A DNA stretch of 64,000 nt from Poriferisodalis sp965214215. GTDB taxonomy: Bacteria; Actinomycetota; Acidimicrobiia; Acidimicrobiales; Poriferisodalaceae. Under the pieces are notes generated by a model. The model ran no database searches. It had not been told where the DNA came from and saw only the letters and a list, made by a program, of their open reading frames with translations. Position numbers and translations under genes: made by a program. Within the stretch, counting starts at the first letter, position 1, and each line of letters begins with the position of its first letter. Location of the stretch: the NCBI RefSeq assembly GCF_965214215.1, contig NZ_CBDCBD010000003.1, positions 682,001 to 746,000 of the forward strand, in the 5' to 3' direction. Shown here in pieces: positions 1 through 7,994 of this stretch.

Positions 1-686
1 ACCTTGCCTTCGAGACGGCGGCGGCGGTCCTCACGCAGCTCACGACCGAGACGCTCCAGCTCGGGCGCCAGCGGGATGCCGGTGCGCAATGACCCCGTGA
101 CCGCGCCAGCGAAGGCGCGGGCGCGCGGGCCACATGTCCTGCCGAATTCCTCGAGGGCCTCATCAAGCGGGCGCTGCGGCGTGGCCAGTGCCCCCAGCAG
201 GCGTCCGGTTCCGCTCGCCCCATCGAGATGGCTCACGGCGAGCTGCAGCGAAGCGCTGATCGACAGCCCTGACGTGAGGGCCACGTTCATCACGTCGACG
301 ATGGTTCCGAGGTCGGCGACGACATGATCCGGACGCGGGATGTCGCCGCGGCGCGGCCACGCCACACGGCCGGCGACGGCGCGGCCGGCGACGGCAGCAC
401 CGGTGCTGCGTGCGCTCCTGGCAGGAAACTCGACGGGCGCAAGCTGCAGCACACGGCGGCGGCCCGGATCAGGGCGGGTCACCGCACCGCCCCAGCACAC
501 GGCCGCAGCAGCCAAGCCGCCGATGACCAACGGGTTCGACAGCACGACGCTGCCGAGTACTGGGCTTGCGGCGAGCGAACTCATCCATGCCGGACCGGCG
601 GCCAGCGCGCTCACCCATGCTGAGCCGTCGGCGACGGAGCTCTTCCATGCTCCGTCCGCCAGCGCTGCGAACAACCCGCCCGTCAT
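1..686 (-). CDS. tadC: TadC-like type II secretion F-domain protein (partial)
   Basis: Inner-membrane platform protein of the Tad/Flp pilus machine. The gene runs off the left edge of the window, so about 228 residues are visible. It starts at ATG 686-684, which overlaps the TGA of the upstream tadB-like gene as ATGA, so the two are translationally coupled. The N-terminus is alanine-rich and hydrophobic, with a clear hydrophobic stretch around residues 40-65 (PLVIGGLAAAAVCW). It is followed by a basic loop and then a soluble helical part (VDVMNVALTSGLSISASLQL) typical of the T2SF fold. The call rests on this T2SF-like helical segment plus its position as the fourth gene after tadZ, tadA and tadB. 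Which of the two F-domain genes is B and which is C follows gene order only. Confidence 0.75.
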   Translation of the reverse strand, partial: MTGGLFAALADGAWKSSVADGSAWVSALAAGPAWMSSLAASPVLGSVVLSNPLVIGGLAAAAVCWGGAVTRPDPGRRRVLQLAPVEFPARSARSTGAAVAGRAVAGRVAWPRRGDIPRPDHVVADLGTIVDVMNVALTSGLSISASLQLAVSHLDGASGTGRLLGALATPQRPLDEALEEFGRTCGPRARAFAGAVTGSLRTGIPLAPELERLGRELREDRRRRLEGK

Positions 687-1321
687 CGCAGCGCCCGTGT
701 CACTGCAGCGCGCATCCACGACACGCCCGCAAGTTCGAGTGCGAGCGCGGCGCCCACGCAGAACCAGCCCAACGGCGTGGAGGTGAGCACCCGTGCGGCG
801 GCACCGCCCTCAGCCAGCAGCGCCAGCGCGATCACCCACGGCAGCGCTGCGACGACCCAGACCGACGCCCGGGCTTGCGCTGCGTGGACACGAGCCTCTG
901 CCGCCATGTCGGCTCGCGCCCGCACGGCCACAGCCACATGATCGAAGAGCTGCGGCTGCGCGCCCACCCGTTCTGAGGCCAGCGTGACCGCCGTGGAGAG
1001 CAATGCGGCCTCCGATGTCTGCTCGCTGGCCGCCCATCGCTGCACGGCGCGGCTCAGCGTGACCCCCCGCTCGTGCTCGGCGGAGATCTGCTCCAGCGGC
1101 GCCGACATAGGCCCATCGGCGGCACTTCGCAGCGCCTGCAGCATCGTGTCGCCGCCGCTCAGCCGGCGCGACACCCCGGCGCAGTAGTCGCCGAGGTGTG
1201 CGGAGCGGGCGGCGATCGCCATCCGCTCGCGTCGCCGGTCACGTCGCACCCCAAGCCAGCGACGCGCCGCCGGCGAGGTGACGGCGCCCACGCAGGCCAG
1301 TAGCACGCTGAGTTTCAGCAC
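683..1321 (-). CDS. tadB: TadB-like type II secretion F-domain protein
   Basis: 212-residue membrane protein of the Tad/Flp pilus export machine, expected to form the inner-membrane platform moved by the TadA ATPase. It starts at GTG 1321-1319, inside the last codons of tadA (7-base overlap), and its TGA overlaps the next start, so the cluster reads as one operon. Residues about 35-135 form the soluble T2SF helical bundle (GDTMLQALRSAADGPM region). Two hydrophobic segments follow near residues 150-170 (VWVVAALPWVIALALL) and 180-200 (WFCVGAALALELAGV). The protein is shorter than classical TadB (about 300 residues), lacking part of the N-terminal half. This is common among actinobacterial Tad loci. 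Confidence 0.8.
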   Translation of the reverse strand: MLKLSVLLACVGAVTSPAARRWLGVRRDRRRERMAIAARSAHLGDYCAGVSRRLSGGDTMLQALRSAADGPMSAPLEQISAEHERGVTLSRAVQRWAASEQTSEAALLSTAVTLASERVGAQPQLFDHVAVAVRARADMAAEARVHAAQARASVWVVAALPWVIALALLAEGGAAARVLTSTPLGWFCVGAALALELAGVSWMRAAVTRALR

Positions 1322-2454
1322 CGGGCTTCAACACATTCAGCCGCTTCGGCCAGCGAACCGTCGTCGCGTACCTCATAGATGGCGGCAACGGTCCTGCGGC
1401 CGCCCACGCCGCGGCTCATGTGGACGAGGCCGTCAAGGACCGACGCGATATGGGCGCCAACATCGCCCACAGCGCCGCCGGCCCGGGCGAGCTGCTCGAA
1501 TCGCCACAGTGCATGCGCGGGATCATCGGCGTGCAGCGTCGACAACGAGCCGCGATGGCCCGTCGTCAACGCCTGCAGCAGTGCCGCCGCCTCGGGGCCC
1601 CGTACCTCGCCGACCACCAGGCGATCTGGCCGCATCCGCAGCGCCGCCGCCACCAGCTCGGCCATCGTCACCCCGCCGACCCCGTCGACGTTCGGCGGCT
1701 GGCCCTCCAGGCGGGCTGTCCCGACGCCGAGGCGGGGCAGCTCCGCGGCTTCCTCGACCACCACCAGCCGTTCCCGCTCGGCGACCCTGGCCAGCAGGCT
1801 CGCCAGCAACGACGTCTTGCCGGTGCTGGTGGGTCCGAAGACGATCACGTTGGCACGCGCAGCGATGATCTGATCGAGCTGCGCGGCGGCCCGTGGGCCG
1901 GCGAGCTCGTTGAGGCGGCGGACGTCGGCAGGAAAACGGCGCAGCGTGATGTACGGACCGTCCACCGCAACTGGCGGCACCGCAATGTGACAGCGGGTGC
2001 GGTCGTCGAGCCGAACATCCACCATCGGCAGGCGACGGTCGACCCGCCGCCCCGTCGGTCCCAGCAGGTATTCGACGAGACGGTGCACTTCGGCTGCGCT
2101 GATCCGACCCGCCGTCGACAGGCAGCCCTGCCGCTCCACCACGATCGGTCCCGGGCCGTTGATCATCACCTCGGTCACCTCGTCGTCCGCCCAGATCTCC
2201 GCGAGCGGGCCGATGCCGGCGAGACGAGCGATCACCTCGGACACGAGGTCGGCCGCGTGACGACGGTCGAGCAGCGGGGCCGCCGTGTCGACGGCGTCGG
2301 CGACGTCACGGGGCTGCGGTGCCGTGGCCGGCAGGAACCGCTCGTGGATCTCCTCCACGAACGCCGTGCTGGGATGTGCCCGACCGGACGGATCGCTGCT
2401 CAACGGAACTCGGCTGGCCGGGTGGCGAGCGACAGCGCGTGCCATGCGGTTCAC
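1315..2454 (-). CDS. tadA: TadA/CpaF-family secretion ATPase
   Basis: Cytoplasmic hexameric ATPase that powers Flp pilus assembly. Visible motifs, in order: the N-terminal domain with ADDEVTEVMINGPG; Walker A GPTSTGKTS; the Asp box VVVEEAAELPR; Walker B LVVGEVRGPEA; and the His box STLHADDP. All residues expected of an active GspE/VirB11-type ATPase are present. Two starts are possible. GTG 2454 overlaps the tadZ stop as GTGA and gives 379 residues; ATG 2445 is three codons inside. I chose 2454 for coupling. A longer in-frame extension upstream lies over tadZ and is arginine-rich noise. It belongs to the operon tadZ-tadA-tadB-tadC. Confidence 0.92.
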   Translation of the reverse strand: MNRMARAVARHPASRVPLSSDPSGRAHPSTAFVEEIHERFLPATAPQPRDVADAVDTAAPLLDRRHAADLVSEVIARLAGIGPLAEIWADDEVTEVMINGPGPIVVERQGCLSTAGRISAAEVHRLVEYLLGPTGRRVDRRLPMVDVRLDDRTRCHIAVPPVAVDGPYITLRRFPADVRRLNELAGPRAAAQLDQIIAARANVIVFGPTSTGKTSLLASLLARVAERERLVVVEEAAELPRLGVGTARLEGQPPNVDGVGGVTMAELVAAALRMRPDRLVVGEVRGPEAAALLQALTTGHRGSLSTLHADDPAHALWRFEQLARAGGAVGDVGAHIASVLDGLVHMSRGVGGRRTVAAIYEVRDDGSLAEAAECVEARC

Positions 2455-3083
2455 AGGAACGCGTCCAGCGAGCGCGCCGATTTCGCACAGCGGTCCAGCA
2501 GCAGGCCCGCATCGGCCCAGCGAGAGATCGAGCGATCGACGGCGACGACCGCATCGGCATGGCGCCCCAGCGCCGCTTCGATATCGGCAAGTCCCAGCGC
2601 ACGCTGGGTATCGGTCAGCACGATCACGTCGTCGACCTCTGCTACGACGTCTCGCGCGCGGTGCAGCGCCTGGTAACAGCACGTCATCGTGAGCAGGCGC
2701 CGCACCCGCGGTCCCGCCACCCGCTCCAAGGCTCGACGGCCGCGCCCTGCGTCGATGATGTTGACGCGCGGCTTACCGCCGAGCAGCGACCACAGCGTGC
2801 CGAGGCGAGCGTCGTCGACATCGCCACTGCCGCGCGGCAGCAGGCTGATGCCCGGCGCCACATCGACCGCCAGCGCGGAGACCGCACCCAGCGACAGTTC
2901 CTCAGCCGCGGTCCACTCGGCGATTCCCGGCAGATCGGGCGCTGTCCCCAGCACCACGCCAAAGTCGCCGGTGAGATCGACGAGGACCACGTCGCGGCCG
3001 GCCCGCTTGGCGCTGCTTGCAGCGAGCAGCGCCGTCACGGTGTTGCCAACGCCGCCCTTCGCGCCCACATAGGCATAGATCAT
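2451..3083 (-). CDS. tadZ: TadZ/CpaE-like ParA-family ATPase
   Basis: 210-residue MinD/ParA-like P-loop protein, first gene of the tad operon; TadZ relatives position the pilus machine at the pole or membrane. ATG 3083 is preceded by GAGGAG at good spacing. The deviant Walker A reads GAKGGVGNT: the signature lysine of KGG is kept, but the usual second lysine before T is asparagine. Switch-like DLTGDFG and the later VIVLTDTQRALGLADIEAAL fit the ParA fold. There is no N-terminal receiver-like domain as in long CpaE proteins. Weakened ATP hydrolysis is an inference from the K-to-N change. Atypical Walker A motifs are known in TadZ. Confidence 0.78.
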   Translation of the reverse strand: MIYAYVGAKGGVGNTVTALLAASSAKRAGRDVVLVDLTGDFGVVLGTAPDLPGIAEWTAAEELSLGAVSALAVDVAPGISLLPRGSGDVDDARLGTLWSLLGGKPRVNIIDAGRGRRALERVAGPRVRRLLTMTCCYQALHRARDVVAEVDDVIVLTDTQRALGLADIEAALGRHADAVVAVDRSISRWADAGLLLDRCAKSARSLDAFL

Positions 3084-3232
3084 GGTTGCTCCTCATTACA
3101 TGACACCAGATGAAATTCATCGTGAGCAGTGACCATGGCCGATGCGGCGGGGCGCGATCAACTTGTTTTCTGGCAACCTCGGGCCACCTCGATCGCTGGC
3201 GCGGCGCGCCCCGATGGGCAAAGATGGTCAGC

Positions 3233-3328
3233 GGAGGTGTCTGAGCGCCTGGTGGGCTCCCCCGCCTTCAAAGCGGGCGGGACGGGCGATCCCCGTCCGG
3301 CGGGTTCGATTCCCGTCCACCTCCGCCA
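3233..3328 (+). tRNA. selC: tRNA-Sec(UCA), selC
   Basis: 96-nt selenocysteine tRNA. The acceptor GGAGGTG at 3233 pairs with CACCTCC at 3318-3324, followed by discriminator G and an encoded CCA (3326-3328). The anticodon stem CCCGC/GCGGG encloses loop CTTCAAA with anticodon TCA at 3268-3270. The variable region forms a long arm (GGGACGGGCGATCCCCGTCC). The T-loop is TTCGATT. The length, long variable arm, G73 and UCA anticodon are all diagnostic. selA and selB lie 12-13.5 kb downstream on the same strand. Confidence 0.96.
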
Positions 3329-3333
3329 ATCCA

Positions 3334-3362
3334 TGCCGACTGACGGCAACCGTCAGTCGGCA
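3334..3362 (+). terminator. Hairpin terminator after selC
   Basis: Perfect 13-bp inverted repeat (TGCCGACTGACGG and its complement, loop CAA) beginning five bases after the CCA of selC, followed by AAAA rather than a T-run on this strand. Position and strength suggest it ends the selC transcript. Confidence 0.65.
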
Positions 3363-3472
3363 AAATGCGTGCGCTGTTGGGAAGATGTGCGCCTAGCATT
3401 CGCTGTGCCGATGACCCCCGTCATCTTGCGCAGTCATCCCGCACAGTCATCCCGCACAGAGGACGATGCACC

Positions 3473-3547
3473 ATGAAAAAGCTGTTGCTCGCCGTGATCG
3501 TCGGCGCCTTGATCGTGATCGTGGCTCGACGCCTGACCGACGCCTGA
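3473..3547 (+). CDS. 24-residue single-helix membrane peptide
   Basis: ATG 3473 is preceded by AGAGGA at about nine bases. The product is MKKLLLAVIVGALIVIVARR followed by LTDA: two lysines, a hydrophobic helix, then a basic and acidic tail. Its start resembles the short actinobacterial DLW-39-type peptides, but the DLW box is absent, so the family is not established. It converges on the sigma factor gene, four bases apart. A 13-base direct repeat (CAGTCATCCCGCA, twice) lies in its leader at about 3431-3456. It may be a real small protein or chance. Confidence 0.4.
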   Translation: MKKLLLAVIVGALIVIVARRLTDA

Positions 3548-3550
3548 CGC

Positions 3551-4486
3551 TTAGACCGAGAGCAGATCCCGAGCACCGGTGTCGGTGCTGGGATGGCGCA
3601 GCTTGGACATCGCCCGCGCTTCGATCTGGCGGATGCGCTCGCGGGTGAGCTGGAAGTGCTCGCCCACCTCTTCGAGCGTGCGGGGCTCGCCCCGGTCGAG
3701 GCCGTAACGCAGCTTGAGGATCTCGCGCTCGCGCTCGTCGAGCGGTGACAGCAGCCGGATGATCTCGCTGGGCAGCAGCGTGGTGGCTGCCACCTCGAAC
3801 GGCGACTCCGCAGCACGGTCTTCAACGACGTCGCCCAGCTCGGCATCGCTGTCTTCGCGCAGCGGTTCGGACAGCGACAGCGGCTCTGCGGCGAACCGCA
3901 GCGCCTCGGTGACCTTCTGCTCGGGCATGTCGACTTCGATCGCCAGCTCGCCCAGCGTGGCGGGGCGGCCGTACTTCAGCTCGAGCCGCGAGCGGGCCTT
4001 CTGCAGGCGAGCCAGCGTGTCGCCCGCATGCACCGGCAGCCGAATGGTGCGCCCGGTGTTGGCAATGCCACGGGTGATCGCCTGGCGGATCCACCACGTC
4101 GCATACGTGGAGAACTTGAAACCCTTGCGCCAGTCGAACTTCTCGACAGCGTGCATCAGGCCCAAGTTGCCTTCCTGGATGAGGTCGAGCAGCGGCAAGC
4201 CCGAAGCCTGGTACTTCTTCGCGATCGACACGACGAGCCGCAGGTTCGACTGCACGAACGTGCGCTCGGCACGGGCACCCTGCTGCTGGGTGCGCAGGAG
4301 GCGGCGACGCTGCGGCCCCGAGACACCCTTGTCCTTCTCGAGCGTCTCCTTGGCAGAGATGCCCTTTTCGATCTGCTGCGCGAGCCGGACTTCGTCGTCC
4401 TTGTTCAGCAGGGGGTACTGGCCGATGTCGGTCAGGTACAGGCGGACGAGATCTTCCTCGTCACGTTCGACCCTCTCTTTGGCCAC
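3551..4486 (-). CDS. RpoD-family (sigma-70 group 1/2) sigma factor
   Basis: 311-residue sigma factor directing RNA polymerase to promoters. Region 1.2 (DLVRLYLTDIGQYPLL) begins near residue 12. Region 2 is intact near residues 77-145 (NLRLVVSIAKKYQASGLPLL, then STYATWWIRQAI for the -10 melting and recognition part). Region 3 follows, and region 4 near 245-300 has EREILKLRYGLDRGEPRTLE and the recognition helix LTRERIRQIEARAMSKLR. The long N-terminal region 1.1 of a housekeeping SigA is missing, so it could be the principal sigma of this organism in short form or a SigB/HrdB-like group 2 factor. It starts at GTG 4486 with AGGTGGAG upstream. Confidence 0.93.
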   Translation of the reverse strand: MAKERVERDEEDLVRLYLTDIGQYPLLNKDDEVRLAQQIEKGISAKETLEKDKGVSGPQRRRLLRTQQQGARAERTFVQSNLRLVVSIAKKYQASGLPLLDLIQEGNLGLMHAVEKFDWRKGFKFSTYATWWIRQAITRGIANTGRTIRLPVHAGDTLARLQKARSRLELKYGRPATLGELAIEVDMPEQKVTEALRFAAEPLSLSEPLREDSDAELGDVVEDRAAESPFEVAATTLLPSEIIRLLSPLDEREREILKLRYGLDRGEPRTLEEVGEHFQLTRERIRQIEARAMSKLRHPSTDTGARDLLSV

Positions 4487-4675
4487 CGCTCCACCTCGCT
4501 GGTTGTCCCCCGACTACTTCTGCGACCGGTGGTTGCTTAGGCTCCCCCCGGTATCGGGTGAGCGTACCGATGACTTGTGCTGTTGCCTCCGCGCGCTGGC
4601 GCTTCGCGGTCACTGCACGCCCCCGGGCGCCTGGTCCGGTGGTGGCTATTGGGGGTGGGCGTAGGGTTTTTTCTT

Positions 4676-6550
4676 GTGGCGGTCTTGCTTGTTGGGCTAG
4701 CGCAGCTGAATCTGCGGCTGGGGGATCTCGACGGGAATGCCTCAATGGTCATGGACGCCTATGACGAGGCCGTTGGGCTCGGTGCTGAGGTGGTGGTGTT
4801 CAGCGAGCTGACCGTTACTGGGTATCCGCCTGAGGACTTGTTGTTGAAGCCTGCGTTTGTGGCGGGGGCTGCTTCGGCGCTGGAGCGGATTGCTCGCCAC
4901 ACCGGGCCGGTGCCTGCTGTGGTGGGGTTTCCTGAGGACACCGGGCTAGGTGGGCCGGTGCGGTTGTGGAACTCGGTGGCGATGTGCTGGGACGGTGCGG
5001 CGCGCGCGGTGTACCGCAAGCATCTGCTGCCGAACTACGCCGTGTTCGACGAGCAGCGCTACTTCGTGCCGGGGAGCGAGGCGGGGCCGCTGCTGAAGGT
5101 CGGCGACGTGAGTGTGGGCGTCTCGGTGTGCGAGGACTTGTGGGGGCCCCCGCGCACGGCCGACGCCGCGACGCCCGACGGCGATCTCGAGGCGCGTCTA
5201 GGCGGTGAAGACGACACCAGTCCCGTGATGGCGCAAGTGGCCATGGGGGCACAGCTGGTGGTGGTGGTCAACGGGTCGCCGTACCGGCGCGGCAAGCAAG
5301 CCGACCGGGAGGCGATCGCGCGGGCGCGGGCGGCGACGCTCGGCGTCCCGGTCGTCTACGTCAACCAGGTAGGCGGACAAGACGAACTGGTCTTCGACGG
5401 CAGCTCGTTCGTCACCGACGCGCTCGGCAGCGTGGTATGCCGGCTGCCTGCATTCCGCGAGCACGTCGCCACCTGCGATGTACCGCTGCGCAGCGAAATG
5501 ATCCCTGCATCAGAGCTCGGCGACGACCGCAGCGGGCACCGCCGCGACGACGAGCAGCGCGGCAACAGCACCGCTTCACTCGATGCGACCTCGGGCGCCA
5601 CAGCGCCGACGACGACGACGCGGCGAGAGGCGATCGCACCGCCACTGGAACCGTTGGAAGAGGTGTGGTCGGCCCTGGTGGTGGCAACACGCGACTACGT
5701 CCGAAAGAACGGCTTCACCGACGTGGCCGTAGGACTCTCGGGTGGCATCGACTCGAGTGCGGTGGCGGCCGTCGCAGCCGACGCGCTCGGTCCCGAACAT
5801 GTACACGGCGTGTCGATGCCGTCGCGCTACTCGAGCGAGGGCTCACGCACCGACGCCGCCCAGCTCGCGGCGAATCTCGGCATCGACTTCCGCACTGTGC
5901 CCATTGAGCCGGCGCACGCAGCCCTGGCTGGGATGCTCGAGGGCGCCACAATCGACACCAACCCAAGCGACAACGACGGTTCGCCTGACGCCGCCTCCCC
6001 CAACGACAGGGCGGCTGCCGATCTGACTGATCAGAACCTCCAGAGCCGCATCCGTGGCGTGCTATTGATGGCGCTGTCGAACCGGTTCGGCTGGCTGGTG
6101 CTGACCACCGGCAACAAGACCGAGACATCCGTCGGCTACACGACGCTGTACGGCGACACCGCCGGCGCGTACGCCGTCATCCGCGACGTGCCCAAACTGC
6201 TCGTCTACGAGCTGTGCGAGTGGCGCAACCGCCAGGGCGACGGCGAGCGCATCCCGCGGGCCTGCATCGACAAGCCGCCCTCAGCCGAACTGCGACCCGA
6301 CCAGCGCGACGACCAGAGCCTGCCGCCCTACGAGCTGCTGGACCCGCTGGTGGAGGCCTACGTGGAAGGCGATCTCAGCGCGGCCGAGATGCTCGAACAG
6401 CTCAGTGCCGACCCCGAGGTCGTGCACCGTGTCACGCGACTCATCGACGTCGCCGAGTACAAGCGTCGTCAGTCGCCGCCCGGTCCTCGCATCACTGCGA
6501 AGAGCTTCGGCAAGGATCGGCGCATGCCTATCACGAACTTCTACCGCTAG
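4676..6550 (+). CDS. nadE: Glutamine-dependent NAD+ synthetase
   Basis: Final step of NAD biosynthesis: amidates nicotinic acid adenine dinucleotide with ammonia released from glutamine. The N-terminal nitrilase-like glutaminase has the full triad: Glu44 (FSELTVTG), Lys115 (RKHLLPNY) and Cys152 (VSVCEDLW). The C-terminal synthetase has the PP-loop LSGGIDSS, the TTGNKTETSVGY segment and the usual end RMPITNFYR. GTG 4676 was chosen because the conserved LAQLNLRLGDLDGN begins nine residues later; there is no convincing ribosome site, and the reading frame stays open further upstream. The linker between domains (about residues 285-320) is a polar low-complexity insert, and another Asp/Ser-rich insert lies before DQNLQSRIRG. 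About 624 residues. Confidence 0.95.
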   Translation: MAVLLVGLAQLNLRLGDLDGNASMVMDAYDEAVGLGAEVVVFSELTVTGYPPEDLLLKPAFVAGAASALERIARHTGPVPAVVGFPEDTGLGGPVRLWNSVAMCWDGAARAVYRKHLLPNYAVFDEQRYFVPGSEAGPLLKVGDVSVGVSVCEDLWGPPRTADAATPDGDLEARLGGEDDTSPVMAQVAMGAQLVVVVNGSPYRRGKQADREAIARARAATLGVPVVYVNQVGGQDELVFDGSSFVTDALGSVVCRLPAFREHVATCDVPLRSEMIPASELGDDRSGHRRDDEQRGNSTASLDATSGATAPTTTTRREAIAPPLEPLEEVWSALVVATRDYVRKNGFTDVAVGLSGGIDSSAVAAVAADALGPEHVHGVSMPSRYSSEGSRTDAAQLAANLGIDFRTVPIEPAHAALAGMLEGATIDTNPSDNDGSPDAASPNDRAAADLTDQNLQSRIRGVLLMALSNRFGWLVLTTGNKTETSVGYTTLYGDTAGAYAVIRDVPKLLVYELCEWRNRQGDGERIPRACIDKPPSAELRPDQRDDQSLPPYELLDPLVEAYVEGDLSAAEMLEQLSADPEVVHRVTRLIDVAEYKRRQSPPGPRITAKSFGKDRRMPITNFYR

Positions 6551-6560
6551 GCGCGCGCCC

Positions 6561-6639
6561 GCGGTTGGCAGGGGGCTGTGCTCTGCTCCCGCGATCCGGC
6601 AGGTCGCAACGTCGCAGACCCCAGCCCCCGGCCAACCGC
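6561..6639 (+). repeat. Hairpin element family 1, copy a
   Basis: 79-bp element between the convergent nadE and glnII genes. The outer arms (17 bp each, one mismatch) start GCGGTTGGC and end GCCAACCGC. The conserved core (6582-6618) has closing stem TCTGC/GCAGA, inner stem GCGA/TCGC and loop TCCGGCAGG. The core is identical to that of the copy inside menD at 47617, although the arms are unrelated in sequence. Confidence 0.85.
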
Positions 6640-6683
6640 TCAGTGCGTAGTTGGTTCGCCGCGATCCTTAGGCGGGCGGGGGG

Positions 6684-7697
6684 TTAGGCCAGGGCTTCGC
6701 CGATGGTCTGGCTGAGCAGGGCGGTGACCACGTAGGGATCGGCGTTGGCGTTCGGCCGGCGATCCTCGATGTAGCCCTTGCCGTCCTGGGCGACCTGCCA
6801 GGGGATGCGCACCGAGGCACCACGGTCGGACACGCCGTAGCTGAACGTGTCGTAGCGCTCGGTCTCGTGCTCGCCGGTGAGGCGTAGCTCGATGCCGTGG
6901 CCGTAGCCGGTGATGTGCTCTTCGGGCTTGCCCGGGGCACCCAGCGACTCGGCAGCCTTCACGACTGCGTCGTAGTTCTCGCGCATGGCCTTGGTGGACA
7001 CGTTGGTGTGCATACCCGCACCGTTCCAGTCGCCCTGCATGGGCTTGGCGGCAAGGCTGACCTCGATCTCGTGATCCTCGCCGGCGCGGTACAGCAGGTA
7101 GCGAGCCAGCCAGATCTCATCGCCGACGGTGAGTGCGTCGACGGGGCCGATCTGAAACTCCCACTGCCCAGGCATGACCTCGGCGTTGGTGCCCGAGATG
7201 TTCAGGCCCGCCTCGATGCACCAGGTCGTGTGCTGCTCGACTACGTCACGGCCGTGGATGCGCAGCGCGCCCACACCGCAGTAATACGGACCCTGGGGAC
7301 CGGGGAACCCGTTGGGCGGGAAGCCCGAGGGCCACTTCGTGACCGGGTCGAGCATGGTGTACTCCTGCTCGAGACCGAACCAGAAGTCCTGATCGCCGTA
7401 CTTGTCGAGGATCACCCGCAGCTTGGCCCGCATGTTGGTGGGGTGCGGCGCCATCGTCTCGGGCAGGAAGGTCTCGCACATCACCATGATGTCGTTGCCG
7501 CCCCGCAGCGGATCAGGGCAGGTGTAGACCGGCTGCAGCACGACATCGGAGTCGCTGCCTTCTGCCTGGTTGGTGCTCGAGCCGTCGAAGCCCCAGATGC
7601 CCGGCTCATCGCCGTCGGCGAGAACCCTCGTCTTGGAACGCACTTCGGCCGTGGGCTCGGTGCCGTCGGTCCAGATGTACTCAGCCCGGTAAGTCAC
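6684..7697 (-). CDS. glnII: Glutamine synthetase, type II (GlnII)
   Basis: ATP-dependent formation of glutamine from glutamate and ammonia. About 337 residues, matching eukaryote-type GSII. Visible signatures: GFDGSSTNQAEGSDSD, LEQEYTMLD, PGQWEFQIGP (metal and glutamate site), DWNGAGMHTNVSTKAM (ATP/ammonia site) and SDRGASVRIP. GTG 7697 is well supported by AAGGAG seven bases upstream; the longer open frame upstream has no homologous sequence. It is divergent from glnA, sharing a 297-bp control region. Actinobacteria often carry both GlnA and GlnII. Transcriptional control by the neighbouring GlnR-type regulator is likely but no GlnR box was identified by eye. Confidence 0.95.
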   Translation of the reverse strand: MTYRAEYIWTDGTEPTAEVRSKTRVLADGDEPGIWGFDGSSTNQAEGSDSDVVLQPVYTCPDPLRGGNDIMVMCETFLPETMAPHPTNMRAKLRVILDKYGDQDFWFGLEQEYTMLDPVTKWPSGFPPNGFPGPQGPYYCGVGALRIHGRDVVEQHTTWCIEAGLNISGTNAEVMPGQWEFQIGPVDALTVGDEIWLARYLLYRAGEDHEIEVSLAAKPMQGDWNGAGMHTNVSTKAMRENYDAVVKAAESLGAPGKPEEHITGYGHGIELRLTGEHETERYDTFSYGVSDRGASVRIPWQVAQDGKGYIEDRRPNANADPYVVTALLSQTIGEALA

Positions 7698-7994
7698 TGC
7701 ATGCTCCTTCGCTGCATCGCATGTAAATCGGGTGCGGATCGGGTCAGGTAAGCAGTCCTGCGAACCCGCGCGCAGCGGGACTGGATGGCGGCTGACACCA
7801 ATATCCGTGGGCACGATACAAACGACCCAGGGTTTCGGGGCGATTGCCCAATTGTGAACAGCGCGTGAAGCTCGCTCAGACTCCTAGCTCAGGCCGGGCT
7901 GCACCGCCGACAATGGGGCTCAGCCGGAGGGGCGAGACCAGTCCCACCGCGCACAACAGCCAATCGCGAGCCCGACCAGAAGGGGCAGGCCACT

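Noticed and set aside
6561..6639. Family 1 elements as plain transcription terminators
   Set aside because: Three copies lie at convergent gene ends, but one is in a divergent gap and one inside menD, and terminators would not conserve a 37-bp core; termination may be a side effect.
7698..7994. GlnR binding boxes between glnII and glnA
   Set aside because: Expected on biological grounds, but no convincing pair of GTnAC/GAAAC-like half sites could be placed by eye.
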